A stretch of 12,255 bases of DNA from Peptococcaceae bacterium UBA2264 (GTDB taxonomy: Bacteria; Bacillota; Desulfitobacteriia; Desulfitobacteriales; Desulfitobacteriaceae): the NCBI GenBank assembly GCA_002347475.1, contig DDXI01000109.1, positions 1 to 12,255 of the forward strand, given 5' to 3'. Shown piece by piece: positions 1 through 6,953 of this stretch; position 1 is the first letter of the stretch, and each line of letters begins with the position of its first letter. The position numbers and the translations under genes were made by a program. The notes under the pieces were generated by a model. It had not been told where the DNA came from, ran no database searches, and was given only the letters and a program-made list of their open reading frames with translations.

Positions 1-1617
1 AAGCAGATGAGCATCGACGCCGATCTCAATTCCGGGTTGATCAACGAAGAGCAAGCTCGCCAGCGCCGGAAAAAGATTCAGGAGGAAGCCGATTTTTACG
101 GAGCGATGGATGGCTCCAGCAAATTTGTCAAAGGGGATGCCATAGCTGCCATCATTATCCTTATTATCAATATTATCGGCGGATTTATTGCCGGGGTTGT
201 CATAAAGGGTTTGCCGCTTCTGGATGCCTTACATCAATATACCTTACTAACAATTGGCGACGGTTTGGTTACCCAGATACCGGCCCTGCTGATTTCAACA
301 GCCACCGGTTTGATAGTCACCAGGGCAGCTTCCGATAATAATCTGGGGTATGATATCGCAGGGCAGCTTTTTCAGACTCATAAGGCCCTGTTTATTACGG
401 CAATTGTCCTGATAATCCTGGCTCTGCTGGGTCTGCCGCCAGTTCCTTTGTTATTGCTCGCTGCCCTGACTGCCGGAATGGGAATTTATGTTCGGCGCAG
501 TACGAAAATTGTTGCTGCCGGGGAAACTGCTGCAGCACAGGAAAATGCTCTGGAAGAAAGCAAAAAGCCGGAAAATGTGCTTAACCTCCTGCAGATTGAT
601 CACATGGAACTGGAACTGGGCTATGCTTTGATAGCCTTGGTCGATGCCCAACAGGGCGGAGACTTGTTGGACCGTATTGTTCTGATTCGCCGACAGATAG
701 CCAGTGAAATGGGTTTTATTGTTCCTAAAATAAGAGTGCGAGACAATATGAATCTGACTCCTAACCAATATATTATTAAAATGCGCGGGGTGGAGATAGC
801 TGCCGGAGAGCTCCTGGCAGATCATTATTTGGCCATGAGCAATGGCTTAAATGAAGATACCATACCTGGCAGTCCTACCAGGGAACCGGCTTTCGGCCTG
901 GATGCCAAATGGATTAATGCCAGCCACCGTGAACAGGCAGAGATTTCCGGCTATACCGTAGTTGATGCTCCCACAGTTTTAGCCACTCATCTGACGGAAG
1001 TTATTAAAGCCCAAGCCTGGGAAATTCTGAGCCGTCAGGATGTCAAGACACTAATGGAAAATACCAGAGAGCAGGCGCCAACAGTCGTGGATGAGGCTTC
1101 AGATGCTTTGACTTTAGGCCAAATACAAAAAGTTTTGAGTAATTTGCTGCGGGAACGGGTTTCAATCCGCGATATGGTTACCATTCTGGAAATTTTGGCG
1201 GATTGTTCTGCCACAACCAAAGATATTGACCGCTTGACAGAACATGTGAGACAAGCTTTGGCCAGGCAAATACTCCAGCCCCTGGTCGGGAAAGACAAGA
1301 CCCTGCCTGTGCTTACCCTTGATCCTCAGGTGGAACAATTGATTCTGGATAATATCCAACCTTCAGATTACGGTACTTTCTTGTCACTTGATCCGAATGT
1401 AGTGCAGGAACTCCTGCACAGTCTGACTAATGAGGCAGAGAAAATGACTCTCAAAGGCTTGAATCCGATTGTTATCTGTGCCCCGCTGGTTCGGATAAAT
1501 CTGAAACGGTTGATAGAACGTCAATTACCCCAGATTAACATTATATCGTATAACGAAATCGTCCATGGAATTCAGGTACAAGCTGTGGGAATGGTGGTGT
1601 TGAGTCGTGCGAGTTAA
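1..1617 (+). CDS. flhA: FlhA, flagellar type III export gate protein (5' truncated by window edge)
   Basis: FlhA is the integral-membrane export gate of the flagellar type III secretion apparatus; its cytoplasmic domain docks chaperone-substrate complexes. The frame is open from base 1, so the ATG at 7 is internal. The preceding codons give Lys-Gln, completing the family signature K-Q-M-S-I-D-A-D-L-N-x-G. About 538 residues are present and the family is usually near 690, so roughly 150 N-terminal residues lie outside. Counting from the Met at base 7, hydrophobic segments lie at about 45-66, 85-106 and 128-162 (the last probably two helices). The rest is the soluble nonameric-ring domain, including I-K-M-R-G-V-E-I-A near 258 and G-Y-T-V-V-D-A-P near 316. 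The stop overlaps flhF by 11 bases, implying translational coupling. No defects are seen in the visible part. Confidence 0.97.
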   Translation, partial: KQMSIDADLNSGLINEEQARQRRKKIQEEADFYGAMDGSSKFVKGDAIAAIIILIINIIGGFIAGVVIKGLPLLDALHQYTLLTIGDGLVTQIPALLISTATGLIVTRAASDNNLGYDIAGQLFQTHKALFITAIVLIILALLGLPPVPLLLLAALTAGMGIYVRRSTKIVAAGETAAAQENALEESKKPENVLNLLQIDHMELELGYALIALVDAQQGGDLLDRIVLIRRQIASEMGFIVPKIRVRDNMNLTPNQYIIKMRGVEIAAGELLADHYLAMSNGLNEDTIPGSPTREPAFGLDAKWINASHREQAEISGYTVVDAPTVLATHLTEVIKAQAWEILSRQDVKTLMENTREQAPTVVDEASDALTLGQIQKVLSNLLRERVSIRDMVTILEILADCSATTKDIDRLTEHVRQALARQILQPLVGKDKTLPVLTLDPQVEQLILDNIQPSDYGTFLSLDPNVVQELLHSLTNEAEKMTLKGLNPIVICAPLVRINLKRLIERQLPQINIISYNEIVHGIQVQAVGMVVLSRAS

Positions 1618-2734
1618 GAGATATGTCGGTGAGAATGTTGCTGATACTATGAGCAGAGTCAAAAGGGAGCTGGGTTCAGAAGCGGTAATCCTGCAAACCC
1701 GGCAATATAAAGTAGGTGGTTTTCTGGGTTTTTTCGCTAAACACAAAGTAGAAATAACTGCAGCTGTGGATGATGTTCCTGTGCATAAGAGGAAGGCTGT
1801 GGAAAAAGTCCCTGTGGCAGCAGAGGTCGTGTCTGAACAAGATACTGTTCTGCTCAGGCAGGAAATTGGTGATATGAAGAAGATACTGAAGACAATCAAC
1901 AAACAAATGGAGGATCTCGGAGAGGAAAAAACGGCCTGGCCTGTTCCGCTGCAGCCTTGGGCAGAAATGTTGCTGGAAAGGGGTATGAACGAGAGCCTGG
2001 TCAGCAGAATAGTCAGGCAAATTCAGCAAAATCTTAATCTGAGTGAATGGCATGATGAGGCAAAAGTCCGGACTGAGCTGGAAGAAATTATTGGGAGAAT
2101 GTGTTCTAATACAGCTGCCATTGAACCGGGCAGCGGCAAACCAAGGGTTATTGCTTTAGTTGGTCCGACTGGGGTGGGAAAAACAACGACTATCGGTAAA
2201 CTGGCAGCTGGCTTTAAGATTATAGATAACAGGAGAGTGGCCCTGATAACTGTTGATACCTACCGGGTGGCCGCTGTGGAACAGCTGAAAACTTTCGGCG
2301 AGCTGATCGGGGTATCTGTTGAAGTTGCCACCACTCCGACAAGTCTGCGGGAAGCCTTGAACCGGCATGACGATAAGGAACTGATTTTTATAGATACATC
2401 AGGACGCAGCCCCCAGCATTATTTACATATGTCTGAGTTGAGAGCATTCATGGATAAGGCCAGTCCTGATCAAACAATTTTAGTTATGAGTGCCACAACT
2501 CAAACCATGGATCAATTAAGGGTGCTGAAATCTTTCGAATCTTTTACTACCCATTTGATTTTCACCAAATTGGATGAAACAGTTAGTGCAGGCTCCATCC
2601 TGAACCTGCTGGAACAGACAAATTTACCGACAGCTTACATAACCAATGGCCAGAATGTGCCGGAGGACATCGAGGTTGCCACTCCTCAGCGGCTGGTTTC
2701 TTATATCATGGAAAAGGGGAATTCGTATGTATGA
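1607..2734 (+). CDS. flhF: FlhF, SRP-family GTPase for flagellar placement
   Basis: FlhF is a GTPase of the SRP54/FtsY class that marks the site of flagellar assembly; its dimer is switched off by FlhG. The protein has 375 residues. The N-terminal basic domain begins M-R-V-K-R-Y-V-G and carries the typical G-G-F-L-G-F-F stretch (37-43). A variable linker (about 55-110) and a helical N domain (about 112-165) follow, then the G domain. Visible GTPase motifs are the P-loop GPTGVGKT (186-193), DTYRVAAVEQL (217-227), DTSGRSP (263-269), TKLDE (320-324) and GQNVPEDI (348-355). The GTG start lies inside the end of flhA and gives the normal N-terminus. The stop overlaps flhG by 8 bases. The third motif has Ser where I expect Ala (DTAGR), a mild change. 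Function is assigned with high certainty. Confidence 0.97.
   Translation: MRVKRYVGENVADTMSRVKRELGSEAVILQTRQYKVGGFLGFFAKHKVEITAAVDDVPVHKRKAVEKVPVAAEVVSEQDTVLLRQEIGDMKKILKTINKQMEDLGEEKTAWPVPLQPWAEMLLERGMNESLVSRIVRQIQQNLNLSEWHDEAKVRTELEEIIGRMCSNTAAIEPGSGKPRVIALVGPTGVGKTTTIGKLAAGFKIIDNRRVALITVDTYRVAAVEQLKTFGELIGVSVEVATTPTSLREALNRHDDKELIFIDTSGRSPQHYLHMSELRAFMDKASPDQTILVMSATTQTMDQLRVLKSFESFTTHLIFTKLDETVSAGSILNLLEQTNLPTAYITNGQNVPEDIEVATPQRLVSYIMEKGNSYV
2714..2720 (+). promoter_or_regulatory. Ribosome binding site of flhG
   Basis: The purine run AAGGGGA lies within the last codons of flhF and ends 6 bases before the ATG at 2727. This decides between the short start and the in-frame upstream ATG at 2646. 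Confidence 0.75.
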
Positions 2735-3584
2735 GCAAGTAGCAGTTCTCCGCAAATTAGCAGCAGACATTCCTGTACCGAAAACAAAATTACGGGTTAT
2801 TTCTGTCACCAGCGGGAAAGGCGGCGTCGGGAAGACTAATTTTACGGTTAACCTGGCTCTTGCCCTGATTGAGTTGGATTACAGGGTAATAATACTCGAC
2901 GGAGACTTTGGTTTAGCTAATGTGGATATTGCTTTTGGTTTGACACCCCGTTTTACAATGGAACATCTGATAGCCGGGGAAAAGACCATCGAAGATATTC
3001 TTCTGACCGGGCCAAAAGGAATAGGAATTTTACCTGGTGGTTCCGGAGTTCAGGAAATGGCTAATCTGGAACGGTCGCAGCTTCTGAACGTGCTTTCCAA
3101 TATCGGAAGATTGGAAAAATACGCCGATATCCTGATCATTGATACCGGTGCCGGCCTTAGTCAGACAGTTATCAATTTCCTGCGGGCTTCAGATGAAATA
3201 ATATTGGTTACAACACCGGAACCGACATCATTGACAGATGCTTATGGCCTGCTTAAAGCTTTGGATATAGCCAATGGTGAGCATAGCGTGAGTGTTGTCA
3301 TCAACCGGGTACATACCGAGGCGGAGGCTCGGGATACTTATGAAAGACTTGCAGCAACAGTGTGTAAATTTTTATCAGGTTCCCTGACCTTCCTGGGTTG
3401 GGTTTATGATGATCCATTTGTGGGTCGAGCCATTATGAGTCAGGAGCCTGTCGCTTTATCTTATCCGGAAAGTTCTGCCAATAAATGTATCCAGTGGATA
3501 GCCGGTACTATCATGGGTCTGAATCTTCAGGTTCCAAACAGAGGCATAAAGGGATTCTTGCATTCTTTACTGAGAAATTTCTGA
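2727..3584 (+). CDS. flhG: FlhG (YlxH/MinD-like ATPase), flagellar number regulator
   Basis: FlhG is a MinD/ParA-type ATPase that stimulates FlhF GTP hydrolysis and limits flagellar number. The ATG at 2727 gives 285 residues. A longer in-frame start at 2646 would add 27 residues encoded inside flhF and lacks a suitable ribosome site. The N-terminus reads E-Q-V-A-V-L-R, close to the DQAxxLR activation box of known FlhG proteins, which also supports this start. The deviant Walker A KGGVGKTN is at 31-38, switch-type D-G-D-F-G-L-A-N at 58-65, and Walker B I-I-D-T-G-A-G at 137-143. The C-terminal 12 residues (I-K-G-F-L-H-S-L-L-R-N-F) look like an amphipathic MinD-type membrane-targeting helix. The 8-base overlap with flhF fits matched expression of the pair. 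MinD itself is unlikely given this context. Confidence 0.96.
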   Translation: MYEQVAVLRKLAADIPVPKTKLRVISVTSGKGGVGKTNFTVNLALALIELDYRVIILDGDFGLANVDIAFGLTPRFTMEHLIAGEKTIEDILLTGPKGIGILPGGSGVQEMANLERSQLLNVLSNIGRLEKYADILIIDTGAGLSQTVINFLRASDEIILVTTPEPTSLTDAYGLLKALDIANGEHSVSVVINRVHTEAEARDTYERLAATVCKFLSGSLTFLGWVYDDPFVGRAIMSQEPVALSYPESSANKCIQWIAGTIMGLNLQVPNRGIKGFLHSLLRNF

Positions 3585-3602
3585 TTATTTTGCTGGGCCC
3601 GG

Positions 3603-3610
3603 AAAGGAGG
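3603..3610 (+). promoter_or_regulatory. Ribosome binding site fixing the TTG start of the PilZ gene
   Basis: AAAGGAGG, a near-perfect anti-16S match, ends 7 bases before TTG at 3618. A nearer ATG at 3613 is in another frame and only 2 bases away, so it is not the start. Confidence 0.85.
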
Positions 3611-3617
3611 GTATGCT

Positions 3618-4262
3618 TTGTCTTATAAAAATAGATTATTTCCGGGAGCAGCAATTGAACTTATCATTTCTGAGGGAGAATATCAGGGAAATTACCAAAC
3701 ACGAGTCGATACAGTTGAGGAAAATGCGTTAGCAATCGGAGCCCCTTATTACCAGGGGTTAATTCTGCCCTTGCGGGCAGGTACTGGTTTAGAGGTATAT
3801 TATCATGATGAGATTTCAGCCTATAGTTTCAGTACTTTTATTAAAGAGAGGACAGCAATTCCCATCCCGCTGTTCATCCTGGATTTCCCGAATAATATCA
3901 GAAAAATTCAGCGCCGGAATCTGGTGAGGATCAGGGATGATTTTCCGTTGCTCTATCAGGTGGCAGGCGTAAATTGTCTGAGCGACCCCAGGCCGGCAAA
4001 AGTCTTTAATATCAGCGGGGGCGGCCTGTGTTTCAGAACTGGGGAAAAAATAGAGCAAGATGCGCGGCTTTATCTGCAAATGAAATTACCTGGCGGGCAA
4101 ATTAACACCTTTGCTCGGGTTCTGCGAGTTCAAGTTTTTGAGAATACCGTCTGTCACAGTGTTTCAGCAGTGTTCCAGGATATTTCTGAACATGATAGGG
4201 ACAGGATAATCTGTCATATTTTTGAGAAACAAAGGATAATGCGGCAGAAAGGGCTTCTTTGA
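3618..4262 (+). CDS. PilZ-domain c-di-GMP effector, YcgR-like flagellar brake protein
   Basis: This is a 214-residue soluble protein with the two-domain layout of YcgR-type flagellar brakes. Residues about 5-90 fit the YcgR-N (flagellar brake) domain. A C-terminal PilZ domain starts near 96. Both c-di-GMP signatures are present: RxxxR at R100-R104 (in Q-R-R-N-L-V-R) and N-x-S-x-x-G at 131-136 (N-I-S-G-G-G). Intact signatures suggest real ligand binding. Known YcgR and its Bacillus counterpart act on the motor or stator to slow motility when c-di-GMP is high. Whether this one does the same is inferred from domains and context. Translation starts at TTG behind a strong AAAGGAGG. It sits 33 bases after flhG and ends 1 base before the next gene. 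A general symbol such as ycgR would fit, but orthology is not proved. Confidence 0.92.
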   Translation: MSYKNRLFPGAAIELIISEGEYQGNYQTRVDTVEENALAIGAPYYQGLILPLRAGTGLEVYYHDEISAYSFSTFIKERTAIPIPLFILDFPNNIRKIQRRNLVRIRDDFPLLYQVAGVNCLSDPRPAKVFNISGGGLCFRTGEKIEQDARLYLQMKLPGGQINTFARVLRVQVFENTVCHSVSAVFQDISEHDRDRIICHIFEKQRIMRQKGLL

Positions 4263-4263
4263 G

Positions 4264-4677
4264 ATGGACTATTCTAAAGAACAGCAATTATATTTCTGGG
4301 CTAAAACTATTTCTTTGGCTGCAGCACTGACAGTTTGTTTATTGAGCTTTCTAAACGGGGTAAATTTTGGCTGGCTAGTTTTTCGCGTCATCATAACCTT
4401 TTCCATTCTCTATGGCTTAATTGCAGGCAGTTTGATTTTTTTCCGAAAAACTGCCCAGGCAGATGGCCAAGAAGAGATGCCGGCAGCTGACAATAATCCT
4501 GCCCTGGGAAGGAAGATAGATATCTCCCTGGAAGATGAGGTAAACCTTGCTTCAGACAGCCGGGAACCAGACAAGGGCACCTATGCCGGCCAAGTGGATC
4601 CTGCTTTGGTAAGCGGCAGTATCAGTCATAAACAACAGGCTGATCTGATGCGCCGGATGGGATGGAAAGAAGAATAA
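4264..4677 (+). CDS. Uncharacterised two-helix membrane protein between pilZ and sigD
   Basis: I do not recognise this 137-residue protein. It has a short charged N-terminus (1-13), two hydrophobic segments at about 14-31 and 36-60 joined by a tight turn, then R-K and a hydrophilic, mostly acidic tail (61-137). This is a helical-hairpin anchor with a cytoplasmic tail by the positive-inside rule. The tail ends in a compact block, G-Q-V-D-P-A-L-V-S-G (109-118) followed by K-Q-Q-A-D-L-M-R-R-M-G-W (123-134), which looks like a conserved short motif rather than random linker. The ATG is one base after the PilZ stop, with AGAAAGGG about 10 bases upstream, so it is very likely co-translated. It might be an accessory factor for export, PilZ signalling or sigma control; none of these is shown by sequence. 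Confidence 0.8.
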   Translation: MDYSKEQQLYFWAKTISLAAALTVCLLSFLNGVNFGWLVFRVIITFSILYGLIAGSLIFFRKTAQADGQEEMPAADNNPALGRKIDISLEDEVNLASDSREPDKGTYAGQVDPALVSGSISHKQQADLMRRMGWKEE

Positions 4678-4703
4678 ATACATATGAATTTTGATTAGTA
4701 TGA

Positions 4704-4710
4704 GGGAGGT
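4704..4710 (+). promoter_or_regulatory. Ribosome binding site fixing the TTG start of sigD
   Basis: GGGAGGT ends 6 bases before TTG at 4717. No ATG or GTG in the sigD frame lies closer, and the next in-frame Met is residue 35, inside sigma region 2. Confidence 0.85.
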
Positions 4711-4716
4711 ATCTGG

Positions 4717-5472
4717 TTGAGTCGCAATGCCTATGAATCTGCAGCAAAAATTTCGTGGACTACTGAACAAATTGAAAGATATCTCCCGCTGGTAAGACGG
4801 CTGGCCGGACGGCTGGCTATGTCTTTGCCCTCGCATATCGATGAGGATGACCTCATTAGTTATGGTGTTTTTGGCTTGCTTGAAGCAACTGAGCGTTTTG
4901 ATTCAGCGCGGGGAGCAAAATTCGAGACTTATGCTTCGTTTCGCATACGGGGGGCCATGATTGATGGCTTAAGGGCCATGGATTGGGTGCCTCATTCTGC
5001 CAGACAGAAAGTTAAGGAAGTTCAGGAAGCTTTTCTTGTCCTGGAGAATCAATTGGGGCAGGCAGTGTCCTATGAGGAAGTCGCCGATTTTCTGAAAATA
5101 AAACGAAAAGATGTGGAAAATGTTTTAGCTCAGGGTCAAATGCTTATGATAACATCTCTTGATGAAGCAAATGCCGGCGAAAATGGAGAGCAAACAGGTA
5201 CTCCCTTAGATTTTCTGATGGATCAGGAGGCCCAGGACGCCTTTAAGAGGATTGAGAAAGAGGAGCAATGCGGTATTCTCAGCAAGGCTTTAGATAAATT
5301 GCCGGAAAAGGAAAAGCTGGTTTTGTCCCTTTATTATCAGGAGGAGTTGACCTTAAAGGAAATAGCCCTGATCTTGAAACTTTCCGAATCGCGGATTTCC
5401 CAGCTCCATTCCCAAGCGATTTTGCGTTTGCGGGGCCGCTTAAGCAGACAAAAAAAGGATCTGTTTTCATAA
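4717..5472 (+). CDS. sigD: SigD/FliA, flagellar sigma-28 factor
   Basis: This is an RNA polymerase sigma factor of the FliA/WhiG group (251 residues), which transcribes late flagellar and motility genes. Region 2 spans about 20-90, with D-D-L-I-S-Y-G-V-F-G-L at 44-54, F-E-T-Y-A-S-F-R-I-R-G-A at 69-80 and D-W-V-P at 89-92. These are typical of sigma-28, including the promoter-reading region 2.4 around I-R-G-A-M-I-D-G-L-R. Region 3 covers about 96-145. Region 4 (about 187-243) holds L-P-E-K-E-K-L-V-L and the helix-turn-helix L-T-L-K-E-I-A ... S-E-S-R-I-S-Q-L. It is translated from TTG. It is the last gene of the flhA unit, followed by a hairpin and then a sigma-28 promoter. No FlgM anti-sigma gene is visible in the window. 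Confidence 0.97.
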   Translation: MSRNAYESAAKISWTTEQIERYLPLVRRLAGRLAMSLPSHIDEDDLISYGVFGLLEATERFDSARGAKFETYASFRIRGAMIDGLRAMDWVPHSARQKVKEVQEAFLVLENQLGQAVSYEEVADFLKIKRKDVENVLAQGQMLMITSLDEANAGENGEQTGTPLDFLMDQEAQDAFKRIEKEEQCGILSKALDKLPEKEKLVLSLYYQEELTLKEIALILKLSESRISQLHSQAILRLRGRLSRQKKDLFS

Positions 5473-5490
5473 ATTTCACTTAGCAGCAAT

Positions 5491-5536
5491 GCCGTTTGTT
5501 TTCCTCCGTGGGAAATAAGCGGCTCATTTGTTTTTG
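5491..5536 (+). terminator. Probable intrinsic terminator after sigD
   Basis: An arm at 5491-5504 (GCCGTTTGTTTTCC) pairs with 5511-5523 (GGAAATAAGCGGC) around a 6-base loop. It forms about 13 pairs with two G-U wobbles and one bulged T. A T-rich stretch containing ATTTG then TTTTTG follows to 5536. The tract is interrupted, so partial read-through into fliK is possible. Its position between the sigD stop and the sigma-28 promoter supports the call. Confidence 0.6.
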
Positions 5537-5549
5537 CGGAAAAATTTTC

Positions 5550-5576
5550 TAAAGTTAAGAGTAAATTTGTCGATAT
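5550..5576 (+). promoter_or_regulatory. Sigma-28 (SigD) promoter upstream of fliK
   Basis: A -35 box TAAAGTTA (5550-5557) and a -10 box GTCGATAT (5569-5576) are separated by 11 bases. That leaves 15 bases between TAAA and the -10 box, the spacing of the consensus TAAA-N15-GCCGATAT. Only the second base of the -10 box departs from the Bacillus consensus. Transcription would start near 5583-5585, giving a leader of about 30 bases before fliK. This is a consensus match, not a measured start. Confidence 0.85.
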
Positions 5577-5602
5577 ATTAATGGGAGTACAATCAGAGAA
5601 GC

Positions 5603-5608
5603 AGGTGA
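5603..5608 (+). promoter_or_regulatory. Ribosome binding site of fliK
   Basis: AGGTGA ends 4 bases before ATG 5613 but only 1 base before the in-frame TTG at 5610, so ATG 5613 is preferred. Confidence 0.65.
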
Positions 5609-5612
5609 GTTG

Positions 5613-6929
5613 ATGATAGGTTTGGATGTTCTATCAGTCCCGCGAGGTAAAGGTATCACCGGTTCAGAGGGGAGTCCTTCAGGCCAGGAAAAGGATTCGG
5701 CAGAAAATGATTTATCTGCAGACTTTGCCGGAATTTTTCAGCAGTGGCTGATGCCCCTGAATGGTTTGAAAGAACAGGATTGCGGTGAGGAGACAAGCGG
5801 AGGTGCACATAAACACGCCGGGCTGCAAAAACTTTTCGCTGGTTTGTTGGAAAAATCGCAGCTGGAAACTTCTTTCCAGGACTTTTTTCCGGCAGGCAAA
5901 GAAGAAAATTCCGGAATGCCAGCCAGTCTGAAAAACGGATTAGGGCAACGCTTAACTGAAATAGAGCTGCTGAAATTCAGACCCTGGGATACAGAACAGA
6001 ATTTCAGGCAGTCAGGGATAATGTCGCCGAAGTTTGCAGAAAATAACAACATCGCTGCACCTGAGACAGCTGAATATAAGACAATTATCGATTTGTTGGA
6101 AAAACTTTCCGGAGAAATGCAGGCCATGCCACCGGCTGCGGCTAAATCGGGAATCGGCTTGAGGCCCGCTTTATTGCAGACTGACAGCTTAGCGGGAAAA
6201 GCAGATACTGCTGCTTATCCTGCTGAGATTGCAGTTACCGGCAATGATATTACCGGCAGTGATCATGAAAATGTTCCGGAGACTGTCCGGAACATCCGGG
6301 GATTTCCGGCAGAAGCTGGGAGTGGCAAGAATAGTGCCGGCCAGGAGGGCAGCGGAAAAGATAATCTATTATTCTCTGCCGCTCATAATCATGAAACTAT
6401 TGAAAACAGCGAGGTATTGCTGAACGAAAATATTCTCGGCAGATCTGTCGCAGAGTCAGCTGCAGCGCAAAATAAAACAGATAATTTCCCAGCAGCAGCC
6501 GGAACGGCAAAAGTTACCGTATGGGAACAAATTGCTGCCGGCATACAACGAAATGTTGTTTCTTCACATCAGGAGATCAGGGGTTTTGAATTACAGCTAT
6601 ATCCCGAAAATCTGGGAAAGATTAAGCTGCATTTGCGTTGGGAGAGCGGACAGGTTCATATTCAATGTCAGGCTGCGGAAGCAGTAACTCTTGATTTGCT
6701 GCAGCAAAATCTTGGCCAATTGCGAGAATCCTTGCAAGAAAGCGGGATTTCTTGCGGGATGATGCAAATGGGACTGGGAGAGCAGCCTAAGGAGAAAAAA
6801 CCAAAAGAAGAGTTAAAATTACAGCTTCAGACAATGTCTGAATCGGAAGAGCCGGAAAGCTTGCTCCAGACAGCAGCTTATGGTGTAAGTAAATCTTCAG
6901 GGGGATATCAGATCAATTTAACAGCCTGA
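5613..6929 (+). CDS. fliK: FliK, flagellar hook-length control protein
   Basis: FliK is exported during hook growth. It measures hook length and its C-terminal domain switches the export gate to late substrates. The protein has 438 residues from ATG 5613; an in-frame TTG at 5610 is too close to the ribosome site. Residues about 1-320 are low in conservation, hydrophilic and rich in Ala, Gly, Glu and Asn, as expected for the unfolded ruler region. The recognisable part is the hook-length control domain at about 325-383: G-F-E-L-Q-L-Y-P-E-N-L-G-K-I-K-L, then V-H-I-Q-C, then L-R-E-S-L-Q-E-S-G-I. The tail after 390 is charged (K-E-K-K-P-K-E-E). It is the first gene after the sigma-28 promoter and 24 bases before flgD. 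The ruler region contains a perfect inverted repeat in the DNA at 6271-6295. Confidence 0.93.
   Translation: MIGLDVLSVPRGKGITGSEGSPSGQEKDSAENDLSADFAGIFQQWLMPLNGLKEQDCGEETSGGAHKHAGLQKLFAGLLEKSQLETSFQDFFPAGKEENSGMPASLKNGLGQRLTEIELLKFRPWDTEQNFRQSGIMSPKFAENNNIAAPETAEYKTIIDLLEKLSGEMQAMPPAAAKSGIGLRPALLQTDSLAGKADTAAYPAEIAVTGNDITGSDHENVPETVRNIRGFPAEAGSGKNSAGQEGSGKDNLLFSAAHNHETIENSEVLLNENILGRSVAESAAAQNKTDNFPAAAGTAKVTVWEQIAAGIQRNVVSSHQEIRGFELQLYPENLGKIKLHLRWESGQVHIQCQAAEAVTLDLLQQNLGQLRESLQESGISCGMMQMGLGEQPKEKKPKEELKLQLQTMSESEEPESLLQTAAYGVSKSSGGYQINLTA
6271..6295. repeat. Perfect 10-bp inverted repeat inside fliK
   Basis: ATGTTCCGGA is followed by the 5-base loop GACTG and then TCCGGAACAT, an exact reverse complement. 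No T-tract follows, so it is not a terminator. TCCGG recurs just downstream (6295-6308). It lies in the poorly conserved ruler region of FliK, and any role is unknown. Confidence 0.7.
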
Positions 6930-6938
6930 AAGATAAAT

Positions 6939-6944
6939 GGAGGA
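6939..6944 (+). promoter_or_regulatory. Ribosome binding site of flgD
   Basis: GGAGGA ends 9 bases before ATG 6954 and only 3 bases before the in-frame GTG at 6948. The ATG is therefore the more likely start. Confidence 0.65.
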
Positions 6945-6953
6945 TGAGTGTCT

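Noticed and set aside
2646..2726. A longer FlhG beginning at ATG 2646
   Set aside because: The added 27 residues come from a second frame inside flhF and do not resemble any FlhG N-terminus. A good ribosome site precedes ATG 2727.
3123..3130. A perfect GCCGATAT sigma-28 -10 box inside flhG
   Set aside because: The position 15 bases upstream reads CGGA, not TAAA, and it lies in the middle of the coding sequence for the Y-A-D-I motif. It is a chance match.
5738..6127. A 129-codon open frame on the - strand opposite fliK
   Set aside because: It is antisense to a clear coding gene, has no ribosome site or recognisable domain, and is rich in Ser/Cys/Phe as expected from reading the complement of fliK.
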